Shown here piece after piece: positions 23,737-34,975 of a DNA stretch of 64,000 nucleotides (positions within the stretch are counted from its first letter, which is position 1; each line of letters begins with the position of its first letter). Origin of the DNA: Zygnema cylindricum (lineage: Eukaryota > Streptophyta > Zygnematophyceae > Zygnematales > Zygnemataceae). The DNA lies in NCBI GenBank assembly GCA_037447655.1, contig JBBHKE010003070.1, forward strand, positions 1 to 64,000, read 5' to 3'. Under the pieces are notes generated by a model, which searched no databases, was not told where the DNA came from, and worked only from the letters and a program-made list of their open reading frames with translations. Both the position numbers and the translations under genes were made by a program.

Positions 23737-24700
23737 CACTAGGGTGCCTATTTTCAATGGAACGCGGTTTATATACTAGGAAACCATGATGAGGGGTGCA
23801 TTGTTTGAAAAACGGCTATGGGGCATTATGAGTGGTCGTGTGTGGCGGCCTGTTGCAAAATTGGGAATTCCATCTGGGTTTGGAGGATCTTGATTCTCAA
23901 GAGGATCTGCGGAGGTAGAGGTGGTAGAAAATGATGGGGAAAGCATCTTGTTAGATAAAAGTAAAGAGAAGGGGAAGGAGAAACTCACACATATAGCTAT
24001 TGGATCGGTAATGGAAGTGGATATTCAAAAAAACTGAGGCAAAAAAAACTGAAATTTGGGATTTCAACAACAGTGTGGCAACTCATTTTATTCTCGGGTG
24101 TCTCACTCAAGCAGTTCCTACACCTTACCTTCATGTGGACAAGGCGACCGAGTTGTGGGAGGCTCTTGTCAACATTTACAAGAGTGGTACAATTGAGCAG
24201 CAGAAGCTGGCAGATCAGAAGGTACAAACATATGTTTACAAATGAGGAAAGATGTTAGACTTTTGTTAAGACTTCGCTGGGTTACTTATGGAGTTGGAGA
24301 GTGCAGGGAAAAGGGAGACCGAGAAAGAGAAGGTGAATAATTTGTTAATGAAACTTCCAAATGATTAAGAAAACATTGTTAACAAGGTTCAAGATTTGCC
24401 AGATTATCGATGGATCTGGAACTCCGTTGTCTGGATCATTTTAGTTTGGGAAAGCACAATAGAGATTTGAAAAAGAGGGAAGAATGTTAAAGCATTGGCT
24501 GCTAGAACTAACAGGGGGGATAAGGATTCCCATAAACCTTATGGCAACTTTGGTGGAGGAGGAAGAAAAACTAATCAGACGAATTTGGATCAAGGCATGC
24601 AAAGGGAATCTCTCACTTTTGTAAGAAGCAGGGACATTACATGGCGGAGTGTACTAAACTGACAAAGCTGAGATTGAAAGAGGGGCAAATAGGTAAATCA
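23737..24700 (+). pseudogene. Copia F gag
   Basis: After the primer site the frame reads RVPIFNGTRFIY, then a stop, then MMRGALFEKRLWGIMSGRV. Later segments include KATELWEALVNIYKSG, matching the UBN2/retrotransposon Gag fold. The zinc knuckle SHFCKKQGHYMAEC has lost its first Cys. The 5' LTR frame is closed by a TAA; the 3' LTR retains the ATG (29124-29126) of the ancestral start. Confidence 0.8.
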
Positions 24701-25144
24701 GAGGCAGGAAAGAAGAAGACATTTGTGGCAACACAAGTCAAGGGAAAATATTTTGATGAGGACGATCGAGAACTCCTCGTCAACGAGGAGCTAGAGGTGA
24801 AACGTGAGCCGGAGATTCTAAAGAGGCAAAAGTGTGATTGCGGTGGAGTAAAAGAATCTCCTGAAGAAGGATGGATAATTGATTCATGTTCCTCTATGCA
24901 TATGTGTAGAGAAAAACAATTGTTTACCAAAATGAGAAAGATCTCTATTATAGAGATAGAGTATGGGGATGGGAGAATAGTAACCACTAGTTTTGTGAGA
25001 TATGTGGATCTGAAATTCATAGTTGATGGTAAGACATCCATAGTCACTTTCTTTCATGTTCTTTTCATTACAAAGTTGAACAAAAATATTATCTCTACGT
25101 CGGTCTTAGATGATAAGGGTTTTGAGGCTAGTAGTAAGAAATGA
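24701..25144 (+). pseudogene. Copia F protease
   Basis: An open stretch with a Glu/Lys-rich linker, then GWIIDSCSSMHMCREKQLF, where the DSGAS active site has become DSCSS. The fold continues with the YGDGRIVTTSF and FHVLFITKLNKNIIS strands typical of Copia aspartic protease. Ends at a TGA. Confidence 0.82.
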
Positions 25145-26620
25145 GTCTTTGTTGCTAGATATAAGAATGAAGTGTATTTCACAGCTGAAAACGGTAGCTA
25201 ATAAATGTTTAGGCTGAATTTGAGTAATGGAAAGACGGGAGTTTACTATGCCAGTATAAATGATTTGATGATGTGGCATAAAAGATTGGGACATGTGCAT
25301 CTCGATAGATTGAAAGAAATGAAGAAAATGGGTGTAGTTGAGGGAATACATTTTGGAGATAACGAGACATTGGATGACTGTAGTGGATGTGCTGAAGGTA
25401 AGGCCCACAGATTGCCTTTCCCAAAAACCCCAACATATAAAGGTGAATTGATCGTAGATCTAGTTCCTACTGACATATGGGGACCGACCAAAGTGCCATC
25501 AGTTGGAGGTAAAAGATTTATGCTTACTATCATGGATGATTAGTCTAGATACTCAAGAGTCTATTTCTTGAAAAATATATCTGAGGCCTCGGCTTATTTT
25601 AAAGAGAAAAAAACATAGAGTGAGAACCTTCATAAGACACCTATAAATAGAGTGAGGAGTGATAATGGGGGGGAATAAACCTTCAATGAGTTTGAGGATT
25701 TTTTGAAAGAGGAAGAGGTTCAACACCAAAAAAATGTTACAAAGAACCCAGAACAAAATGGTGTAGCCGAGAGACTAAATCAGACATAAAGTGATAGTGC
25801 CCTTAGTATGTTATCGAATAAAAAGATAAGAAAAAGCTTTGGGGCAGTAGCTATGAATTGTGCTAATTGTCTTAAAAATATAGTCTTTACCTCGGCATTA
25901 TAAGGACAAACACTTTATGAAAGATGGACTGGGAGAAAACCTAATATTTCACACTTAAAGGTGTTCGGAAGTCAAGTGTATAGTCTAAACACATAAAAAT
26001 CTGATTGGAAGTTAGATGCAAGGGGAAAACCGGGATACCTACTTGGATATGATGAAAATGTAAAAGGGATATGAGTTTAGGATCTCAGAAGAGAAGATAT
26101 CATTCTAGTAAAACACTTGGTAGTCATGGATGAAAGAAAGTCCATAGATCCTTTTAAATATACTAAACCGGTTAGAATTAGAATTGAATCCGAAAATGAG
26201 TTAGATTATGATTCTTCTAACCAAACTTTGATTTAGCCTGACCTTTGAGTGGAAGAGAAAAATATGACGGAGAGTGACCCTCTCTTAGAGTCACATCTTT
26301 CGGTTTAAATTGAGGAAGAGATCGAGCAAAGATCCAAAATGGATGTTGAACGTCCGGAGGTGGACTCCACGGATAGGGGAGAAGATGAAGTCATTCGGAG
26401 AAATCCGAGATTACCCTCCATTCCAGCATCAGATATTGAATGAGGAAGGAGAAGCTGCGAAAGACTTCAAGAGAGATTAGTGAACAATAAGGTAACTAAG
26501 CTGTCACATTTGCAAGAGACTTTCAAGAGAGACAAGTGAACAATAAGGTTACTAAGCTGTCACATTTGAGCGAACCCCAGAGTTACTCGAAAGCAATTAA
26601 TAGTTTGAAACAAGTAGATG
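25145..26620 (+). pseudogene. Copia F integrase
   Basis: The frame at 25205-25543 shows the pre-integrase domain with MMWHKRLGHVHLDRL and GCAEGKAHRLPFPK (HHCC finger), then TDIWGPTKVPSVGG with the first catalytic Asp. Later bits show VRSDNGG (second Asp) and NPEQNGVAERLNQ (catalytic Glu), with stops between them. The region after 26,100 is the variable integrase-RT linker. Confidence 0.85.
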
Positions 26621-27511
26621 GATGACAACCATTAATGATGAGATGGCTTCCATTATGAAAGCAAACACATAGGAGTTGGTGGATTGTCCTCGTGACAGAA
26701 AGCGATAGGAGGCAAGTGGGTATTTAAGTTGAAACTCAATCCCGATAACACTATTGATGGATAGAAGGCTAGATTAGTAGCAAAGCGGTTCACACAGAAG
26801 GAGGGAATCGATTATGAGGAGACCTTCGCTCTGGCTGTTAGATTTCCCTCCGTATAGATTTGACTTAGTCTAGTGGCGGTAGAAGACATGGAAGTGCACC
26901 AAATGGACATCAAAACCGCTTTCTTACACGGAGAATAAGAAGAAGAGATCTTCATGCCACAGTCGGAAGAATTTGTGGAAAAACGAGAAGAAAGTAAGGT
27001 GTGCAGATTGATAAATTCTCTTTATGGACTAAAGCAAGCTCCACACCAATGGAACAAGAAGTTGGACGAGTTTTTGACAAGTTTGGGATATATCCGAATC
27101 AGTTCGAGTCATTTCATCTATCTATTTGAGGACGAGGAAGGTATAATTTTCATTGCCATCTATGTTGATGATTTCTTTGTTTTGAGTAAATCAACCAAAA
27201 AATTAATAGATTGAAAAATGATCTAAAGAGTAGATTTGAAATGAATGACTTGGGAGAGGCAAAATACATTTTGAGAATTCAGATGCAAAGGGATAGAGAG
27301 AAGAAAACAATTAGGCTTACTCAAAAGGAAACAATAGGAAATATGCTTGAAAAATTAAATGGATAAAGCAAATAATTGGACTACTCCAATGGATTTAAAG
27401 AAGGGAAGTGAGGGGAGCTCAGAAGGGGGAGTCTTGATCTTGGATAATGAGTTAGGACCAGATGAGAGTGAGTTTGTGCAAACTATTCCGTTTAGATAGG
27501 TTGTTAGTAGT
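26621..27511 (+). pseudogene. Copia F reverse transcriptase
   Basis: Reads TTINDEMASIMKAN, GGKWVFKLKLNPDN, KTAFLHGE, then an open stretch with LINSLYGLKQAPHQWNKKL and YVDDFFVLSKS (catalytic YVDD), then the RLTQKETIGNML segment. At least six stops interrupt it. Homologous to D and E. Confidence 0.88.
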
Positions 27512-28150
27512 TTGATATATTTTATGAACTGTACTCGTCCCGATACAGCATTAGCTATGGGGATATTAAGTAGGAGTCTAAATGATCATAGGAAGAAAGA
27601 TAAAGAAGCGGCCAAGAGAGTCATGCCATACTTGATAGGAACGAGAAATGTGTGGTTCCATTTGGGAGAGGATAATACTGACATCACAACTTGGAGTGAT
27701 GCCAAATGTGGGGATGCTCCGACGATGAGGTGTACTTCTAGGTAGGTGTTTTATGTTGGGAATGAGGCTTGCAGTAGGAGCAGCAAGCGACAAAAGGTGA
27801 TTGCTTAGTCCACCATGGTGGCTGAGTATATGGCCTCTTGTTTGGTTGTCAAAGAATTAATCTGGGTGAAATCTTTGCTTAAAGAACTTGGATATATGAA
27901 CAATGGATTGCAAAAGATACTTTGTGATAATCAAGCTGCAATTGCAATTGGAGCAAACCCAAAGCATCACTTGAAAGCAAAGCATATGGATATATAATTG
28001 AGCTTTGTTAGAGAGAAGGTTGAGAATAAAATAATTAGTTTGGAATATAGACCAGATGGAGAAGTGGTAGCAGATATGATGACTAAGCCGGTTACTTCTC
28101 CTAAATTGATATTTTGTAGAGAGAAGTGTGGACTCAAGCAAAATATAGAT
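27512..28150 (+). pseudogene. Copia F RNase H
   Basis: IYFMNCTRPDTALAMGILS, SDAKCGDAPTMRCTS, then STMVAEYMAS, CDNQAAIAIGANPKHH and VREKVENK. Three stops occur. A polypurine tract and the 3' LTR follow directly. Confidence 0.88.
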
Positions 28151-28166
28151 TAGAAAATAAAGGGAG

Positions 28167-29152
28167 CGTTTAAGAATGTATTTTATCTTCTATATCTTTA
28201 GTCTATAGTGTTACTATAGCCCTCATACTTGTCGAAGTCACTGAGGACTAGCGGGCAGCCATGGTTACCACACTCGCACGCAGCCATGGCTGCCGCAGCC
28301 AGACAGAAAGACAAGCTAAGTGAACACAAGAGACATCCCTTTGTAAAAGATAGGCGGTCAAGTCTAAGATTTGATCCTGTGACCTTTCGGATGACCGCCA
28401 TACGGCATAGCCGTTCGCCTTATCCAATAGGTCTTGATGAAACGTTATGTATATGGGTTACTACATCTATTTGAATTAGTAAAACGCGATATGTTTCATT
28501 TAACGATTCACGGGACAAATTGAACATGCAAAATGGACCGGACCGCACCAAATCCGGGCCGCACGCAATTTACAAAACGACATTTCATTTCGACGAACGA
28601 AATCAAATGTCAATCTCAGCTTGAATGGCTCACAGTGGAGCCAATGTACCGGAGAAGACATTTTGCAGTTTGCGGAACTAATGTCGGCGGGTGACACGTG
28701 GCAGGCCATGAGTGGACATAAGATATTGAGAGAGGAGCAACTAGGGCTTAAGAACTGACGCACGTCAGCGGGACAGCCATGTTGTACCATGGCCGTACAA
28801 GAAGTACAGCGGCACTTGTAGCTTTTTTTACTTTACATTATTCTGATTGGTCATGTACACTAGTAGTAGGGGGTTTACAGAGGGTGTTTAGGACTTAAAA
28901 TATTTGAGGCACCTCTCTCTCACAGACCATTTGTATTTATATGCCATCCTTGGCGAGCCATAACTTAATGCTTAAGGGAGCAATTTCAGGGATTCTTTTT
29001 GTTGCGGACTCAAGCGAGTCTGAGCTACACAGATGTGTATTGGGTCACAGTTTTTGCGCGCCAATGTGGCACCTATTTAGTGGGAAAGTCAAAAGAGCAA
29101 ATATTATCCTAGATGCTTTATATATGCTAGACACGGAGGTTGCATAATTACA
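28167..29152 (+). repeat. 3' LTR of Copia F
   Basis: 986 bp, homologous to the 5' LTR. It starts CGTTTAAG (first base mutated from the expected TG) and ends AATTACA. An ATG at 29124 is in the phase that would read through the LTR end into gag, apart from one internal TAA. Confidence 0.88.
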
Positions 29153-29157
29153 AGTTC

Positions 29158-29641
29158 CACCTCCCATCTTCTCCAATGTCCAATTATATGGTGCCACGTG
29201 GCATCGCGTGAGGCTGTCTCTAAAAAACTGCCAAAATTCCATTTTGGGTTGGTGGCTACTAACACAACCGTCCGATCAATGTTTAAAATGGTTTGATTCG
29301 GTTGTGCATTCCGTCAATTTACATGAGTGTCTTTAATAATTTGTTACTTAAATAGATTAGTCAGGGCTTAATTGTTTAAAAAATATACACCCTATGTGAC
29401 AACAATTTAACAATTATTCGGACTGGTGGATAAGTTGGACCACTGCATAGTGGTAGTGACTCTGTAGGAAGAAGATCAATCTTGGTCAGTTCACATATTC
29501 TTTTGGTGAATGAAACTAGCTACTCTAAGCTTTCTCATTTTGTCTCTTTGCTCCTCAAGGCACCCATGGCTATCAAGTCTTTGTGATTGCAAAAGATTAG
29601 ACTTAGAGTTTCTCTTGGAACATCTACAAAATACTTTTCAA
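29158..29641 (-). repeat. 5' LTR of Copia E, outer half
   Basis: Homologous to 17,306-17,837, including the GGTGCCACGTGGCAT block. It ends CTTTTCAACA on the plus strand, which is TGTTGAAAAG on the coding strand. CATAG follows, the target duplication of E. Confidence 0.85.
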
Positions 29642-29646
29642 CATAG

Positions 29647-30288
29647 ACGAATTCAAAGATTACAAATTTGAATTTCCAAATTGTTGCGGGGCTATAGATG
29701 CTACCCATATCAACATCAAATTAGGGGATGAGATGAGGTTAGCTGGTTGGTATGATAAAGAACATAATTATTGTTTAATTTTTTAGGACGTAGTATCACC
29801 AAATACGCCTATATTAGACGCGTGTGTTGGTTGGACTGGTAGCGTTCAGGATTCTAGAGTGTTTAAGAATTCCGATGTCGGCAACGCAATATTATTCTGT
29901 GCAAGAATAAAAGGTCCATCCGTTAATGTTACTTGGATGGAAGTACAACCTTTCATTATTGAGGATGCATGGCACCCATTACACAAGTAGTTAATCACCC
30001 CATATCCAGGCAAAAATTTACGAGAACGGCAACGATTGTCAATTATTACCATAGCAGTAAACGAATATATATAAAAAGAACCTTAAACATTTTGAAGAGA
30101 AAGTGGCCCATATTAGACAAGAAAATTACTTATTGAAGTTCGGAGCATTTAGTAAACAAAATCATTACTGTCTTCACGCTACATAATTTGTTATTAGAGG
30201 AAGATGTGTCTTGTATGGACGAAGTTACTCCACCGCGTGATTTTTTAGCTGAAGACATGTACGAAAGGCATGGGGTTTATGTACGGTA
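29647..30288 (+). pseudogene. PIF/Harbinger transposase, catalytic C-terminal fragment
   Basis: The clearest part of the DNA transposon. FPNCCGAIDATHINIK carries the first catalytic Asp of the DDE_Tnp_4 domain. DEMRLAGWYDKEHNY, DACVGWTGSVQDSRVFKNS and IIEDAWHPLHK follow; the last holds the second Asp, in a motif usually GDAGYPL. The third motif reads IKRTLNILKRKW, where the catalytic Glu before RT is replaced by Lys. The C-terminus reads HNLLLEEDVSCMDEVTPP and stops at 30286-30288. An indel and several stops confirm decay. PIF/Harbinger transposases need a Myb-like partner; one candidate lies at 32.5-33.4 kb in the opposite direction. Confidence 0.85.
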
Positions 30289-32494
30289 AGGTTGATGCTT
30301 AGAAATTGGTTAGGTATTTGTAATAGAGTGATTGAATTTGGAGGGACCAAGTGGGTTAGCTTCAAATAGATTCATTCCATTGTGGCCAACAAGATTAATT
30401 ACAAATTGAAGAAGAAAGAGTATGAGAAGAGGAGATATGTTGCAATGAGATTAGAACATTAAGAATTGTAAGGGTAATATTTGAAGACCGGAGGTAATAC
30501 AAGATCATTCATTAGGCATGATCATTGATCAGGCAGTTTTCAGGTTTTATCAAATAGATGGCAGGTATCGAATTCGAAGTGTAATACTCAATAAACTGGT
30601 TTTTTTGTTATGTTTTTATGTTTTTTTATTTAATGAAGGTTAACGTTTATAAAATTTCCAATGTTTTTATGATTTACATTTTTTTCATCGTACATTTTAT
30701 ATTTGCCTCTACTTTATCCATTTTTTTCCTTGTGGATAACCATTTTTTGTGTTGGTTCTTTTGTATTAGATACCGAATGCGAGTGGTGGGTTCATATGTG
30801 TCGTGTTTTATTCGAGATGTTTTGTGATTTTTATTTAGATGGATAGACTTTTATCAAAATTATCCTTTTCAGTGGTTTAATGCACTTTTCCTCTTGAATT
30901 CGAAAGTTTTGTGAAAGTCAGCCATTACGAGAAAAATTGTAGTAAAATATGATGTGCAAATAATTTCAATCTTAATCTTGAATCTGCTCAACTGTAATTG
31001 TGGAGGAAACATTTCCAACATGTCTTTTATGTTCAATCAAATATTGGTGCGCTAAACAAAGGAATAACAAAGAAAAGTAGATGGAAAGGGAAATAGGTTC
31101 CCAAGTTCCATAATACTTTAGGCCTCCTAAATAGTAAGTTTGTCATAAATGCTTAGATAATTATTATAAAAGGTATGAGTTTTTTTTTTCGTTTCTTACT
31201 TCTGTGGTATCTAGCCCTATGACCCTCGTTCACATTTACAGAAGCAATTTATAAATCATGCGAGAATTTACAATAGTTGCTTCAAAGCTGTGTCCATTGC
31301 CTTTTTATCAATATTTGTTTTCATATTTTTGATTTTTTTACTTGTTCCACGTGATGTTTGTTTGCTTGAATAAGTTGAAGTAAAGGTATCCACACTTTTT
31401 CTTCTCTACAACTAGTGTTGCCTGGAATATTTTGGCGTTTGAAACCTGTGACCTTTATGCGTTAAACAATTGTGCTTCATTTTCATTTTCAAATTACTAA
31501 CTTCTCTAAATCCATTTTGTCTAATTCTAAGAAGGGATGTTGTTGATTGAATTTATGTTGCTGAATTGTCACTTTTGATATGTTTTTTTTTCTCTTTTTT
31601 TTCGGTTGAAATGTGGTATATGCTATTTCCAGTGAAAGTTTCACACCCCCCCCCCACCACCAATTGCAAAACAAATAATAATCATATAAAAATTCACATA
31701 AAATTATCATCCTTTTGTTTCCCTCTCTTCCTCCCTCTCCTACCCCTATCATCATCTCTTTTTGCCAACAAACTTCAGCGCAAAGTAAATGAAAATAGAA
31801 GTAGGTGATTTAGAAAAAAAAAAACAGAACCGAGCAGAGGAAGATGTGGAGGTTACGAGCATTTTTTTTTTGATCTTTATAAAATTTACATCTTATACAA
31901 CCCAACTATATCAACTAACATACCCCTAAAGATAACTATAGCTTGCTATAGAGTTACCATAACATTTATCATGGATCTTCTAACATTAATAAATATGAGG
32001 AAAACCTTGAAAATATAAGTTAACCCTAAATAATCCTGAAATCATAGTGGAATTGGGTAAACTTAGAGAAACGTTTACCCTGACGTAAACAATTGTGCCA
32101 CCATCAACAACAACAATAAAAATACAATAGTAAAATAGAACAGTACAAAAACAAGAAAAATGTTAACAATAACCTGGGTATATATTTTGATATAAATTTT
32201 AAATATATAACAAAACACATTTGGAAACCAAACTCGTGGATGACACAAAAATTAACATATTAAAATATGAGTTTTCAGTATAAAATCCATAAAGTAACAA
32301 TCAGCCATCATAAGTGAAAAAACTAAAATAAAACACTTAATATACAAAAATCATACTAGAAGATATGCAAAAGCAAAAGAATGCATACCTCAAATTTCAT
32401 TTCGATTTTGTATGTGTTTTTCCATGAAAGAGCGTTTTTGCCAACAAGTGAAAGTACAACATTGTAATTTTTATCGTACTTTAGCTTCTTTTTC
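30289..32494. other. Non-coding interior between transposase and Myb gene
   Basis: AT-rich, with T runs near 30,600-30,730, a C homopolymer at about 31,646-31,656 and short poly-A runs. No domain recognised. If the transposase and the Myb-like gene belong to one element, this is its internal spacer. Confidence 0.4.
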
Positions 32495-33361
32495 CTATCG
32501 GCGTTCATTTTTTTCCCAACTTGCGGCCAATAATTCTCCTATCTTGTCAAATGTTTTTTTGTTCTCCTTCACTGTCATGTCATGTATTTCCACAACTACA
32601 TTTTCAAACCCCTCAAGGTCCAATACCCTTGATGTGTATGGGCTGGTTTCCTGTTCTCCTACGTTTTCCACTACTGTCTCCTACATTTTCCACTACTGTT
32701 GTCATCAGTAGATTGGGAAAAGGTATTAATTTCCTTTGGTCCGCTATCATCATGAACTGAGGTAAATTTGCCTAGACTTACTACAAAGGTGTCTCGCACG
32801 TACCCCCTTGTCCGCGGCTCTATAGAAACATTCATTAAAAATTCCAAGCAAATTCTCGTCGGTCCTATCTTTGATCCACATCATCCAGTACCACTTGTTA
32901 CCACTCGGGGTTTTGTTCTGCCAATCTCGTACTTTCTCATAATCTTGTTGATTGTTGTCCCATTTGTTCGAACATTGCCTGATCTCTCTTTCCACCCCAT
33001 TTTTTACAAGTTTATTACTTATTATCCCCCACTTTTCTAAGACTGAACTGTGGGTTGCTCTCAACCCATTTGTTCTTTCTTTTTGAACTTCCCTAGTTTT
33101 TAAATAAATCAATTGCAAAGTTTCGTTATCGCTCCATCGGTCGTTCCGAACCGGCGAATCTTCTTCATGATTGTCAACCTCATTTTGTTCATTCGGTACT
33201 TGACCATTAACCATGTTTTTCATTTTTCCTCGTCCCACCTTCTTGGTGCCATTACTCGCGACTTCTTTAACACCATTTGAGCCTCTATGCTTTCTAATTT
33301 TTTTTTTCAAATCTCCAGTTTTTTTCCTCGAACGCGTTTGGGTACCAACTCCACCATCTAC
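32495..33361 (-). pseudogene. Myb/SANT-like (trihelix) DNA-binding protein, probable Harbinger partner
   Basis: The open frame runs 33361-32750. A Lys/Arg-rich N-terminus (TRSRKKTGDLKKK) precedes a trihelix Myb/SANT domain: RWSDNETLQLIYLKTREVQ (helix 1), SSVLEKWGIISNKLVKNGV (helix 2), then REIRQCSNKWDNNQQDYEK, VRDWQNK and WYWMM (helix 3 and tail). Similar domains occur in plant ASR3/trihelix regulators and in the second protein of PIF/Harbinger transposons, which recruits the transposase. The frame hits a TGA at 32750. A coherent tail (FENVVVEIHDMTVKENKK...) continues in another frame to 32495 past a 23-bp tandem duplication, so the 3' part is frameshifted. No good ATG is visible: the upstream bases TTTTTTTGGTAG look like a splice acceptor, so this may be an internal exon. 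It could instead be a host trihelix gene. Confidence 0.65.
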
Positions 33362-33364
33362 CAA

Positions 33365-34975
33365 AAAAATGGGTCACGGCAAGAAATAATAAACATCAAT
33401 GGAGGAAGAATAAAAGTGGAAGCAAAAGAAGAGGAAATAAGAAAAGACAAAAAAATGAGCAAGAAAAAGTGGAAGAAGAAGACGAAGAGTGGAACGGGAG
33501 AGAAAATAAAAGTTTAAGGTAGAGAATTGTATGTTTGATTAGAAGATGTGGAGGAAAAAGAAGAAGTGGAAGAATAAGAAGAAAAGGTGGAGATAAAAGT
33601 TTAGGTGAAAACTAAAGGACAATAGGAGGATAGAGTGAAGTGAAAGTGGAATAAAGAGTGGAACAAAAAGAAGTGGAATGGGACGAAATGGGAGGAGATG
33701 AAACAAAAAAGTAGAAGAAAACGAAGATGAAGACAAAGACGATTCAAAAAAAAAAGAACAAGAAAAAGAAACAGAAAAATACAAAGCTCAACCCTAAAGA
33801 AAAGATTGAGTAAAAAAAAGAAGGATGCATCTTAAGAAAGAGAATGGGTGTAGGTGGCAAAAGAATCCGAGGAAGAATGAGTAGAAGGACAAGAAGTGAA
33901 AATTGCTAAAGAGGTGAGTAAAAATAAGGAGGGGATAAGCAGCTATAGAGGAGGAAGTTTGTTATAAGGCGTTTAAAAAGAAGAGAAATAAGTGGATTAA
34001 GGGGAAGGGGTGGAGGAAGTATAAAGAGAAATAGTGGAGGAAGAATATGGAGAAGAAGCGGCGAAGACGAAGAAATAGAAACGATAGCCAAAAGTGGAAG
34101 CGGACGAAAAAAGGTTAATAAGACAAAGAAGAAAACAAAAATGATAAGTCAAGAAAAAGGAGGAATAAAATTTAAAAGAAGAGATTGAACATAAATGGGA
34201 GAAAATAATTGCAAGGAGAACAAGTAGAGTAACACGTAGAATAAAAGAAAAATAAGTTGGAAAAACAAAGAGGAGAACTAAAGGAAGAAAAAGAAGCGAA
34301 AGAGAATTGAAAGTGGAAGGACTAAAGAAAAAATGAAGAAGGAAAAAAGGGGAAAAAAAAAAGATAAAACAAGAACGTAGGGTAGGAGGAAGAAAGAAAC
34401 GAGAAAAAAAACAAAGGAAAAACAAGTGCAGGAGAAAAAGGGAAAAACATGAAGAGGAACGAGAAAAAAAGGAAAAAGATACGAAGATGCATTGTAAAAG
34501 ACGGAATAAAGCCTTTTCTAAGTGGAATAGGCAAGTGGGAAAAATTGGTAAGAATAATGGTATAAAGAGAAGAGTACCACAAAAAGAATATGTAAAAAAA
34601 AAGAGGATGATGAAACAAGAGACGATGAACATGTGCACAAATAAGATGAAAAAACCAAGAGGAAAAGACAAAATAATAAGGAAATAAGAAAGAAAGGAAG
34701 GAAAAAAACCTAAAAACAAGTTCAAATGTGCACAAAAAAGTTGAAGTGTGTAAAAAGAGGACCCAAAGAAGAAAATCAAAACAAGAGGAGAAAAGGTGAG
34801 GAAGACAAGGAAATAAAAAACTGAAGAATATAAGATGTGTACACACCAAAAGATAAGAAAAAAATGGCGCAATAAGAAAAACAAGTAGAGGAACAAGAGA
34901 GTTTTTGGTGAAAATAAAGTGGAAAGGAAAAAAATGAAAGTAGAAGAAAAGTATAAAATCAGAAGACACAAAAAA
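33365..34975. repeat. 1.6-kb purine-rich (GA) tract, polypyrimidine on the minus strand
   Basis: Almost only A and G on the plus strand, with irregular GAAGAA, GGAAAA and AAGTGGAA motifs and no strict repeat unit. It lies directly upstream of the Myb exon in that gene's orientation, as the T/C tract at 1-574 lies upstream of the TPC1 exon. The long minus-strand open frame across it (L/F/S-rich) is a by-product of composition. Confidence 0.85.

Larger units (their letters stand above)
22700..29152 (+). mobile_element. Copia LTR retrotransposon F, nested in the LTR of E
   Basis: A plus-strand Copia element: 5' LTR 22700-23721, primer site 23722-23736, gag-PR-IN-RT-RH body, polypurine tract AAATAAAGGGAG, 3' LTR 28167-29152. 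Flanking bases are GGTTT (22695-22699) and AGTTC (29153-29157). The intact homologous LTR of E has GGTTC at this place, so each copy has one later mutation. Coding frames contain many stops, so F is also old, though younger than E. Confidence 0.9.
16880..29641 (-). mobile_element. Copia LTR retrotransposon E, split by Copia F
   Basis: A minus-strand Copia element. The 3' LTR is 16880-17837, the body 17838-22246. The 5' LTR is in two pieces, 22247-22699 and 29158-29641, because F landed inside it. Target-site copies are TATAG (16875-16879) and CATAG (29642-29646), one mismatch. The insertion separates the middle and C-terminal parts of the Harbinger transposase. The coding region is heavily decayed. 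It belongs to the same family as D and F. Confidence 0.88.

Noticed and set aside
33997-34971. 324-codon minus-strand open frame, very rich in F, L and S, looking like a membrane protein
   Set aside because: It covers a purine/pyrimidine-biased tract where TTT, CTT and TCC codons are unavoidable and stops are rare in two frames at once. A second overlapping frame (34322-34969) looks the same.
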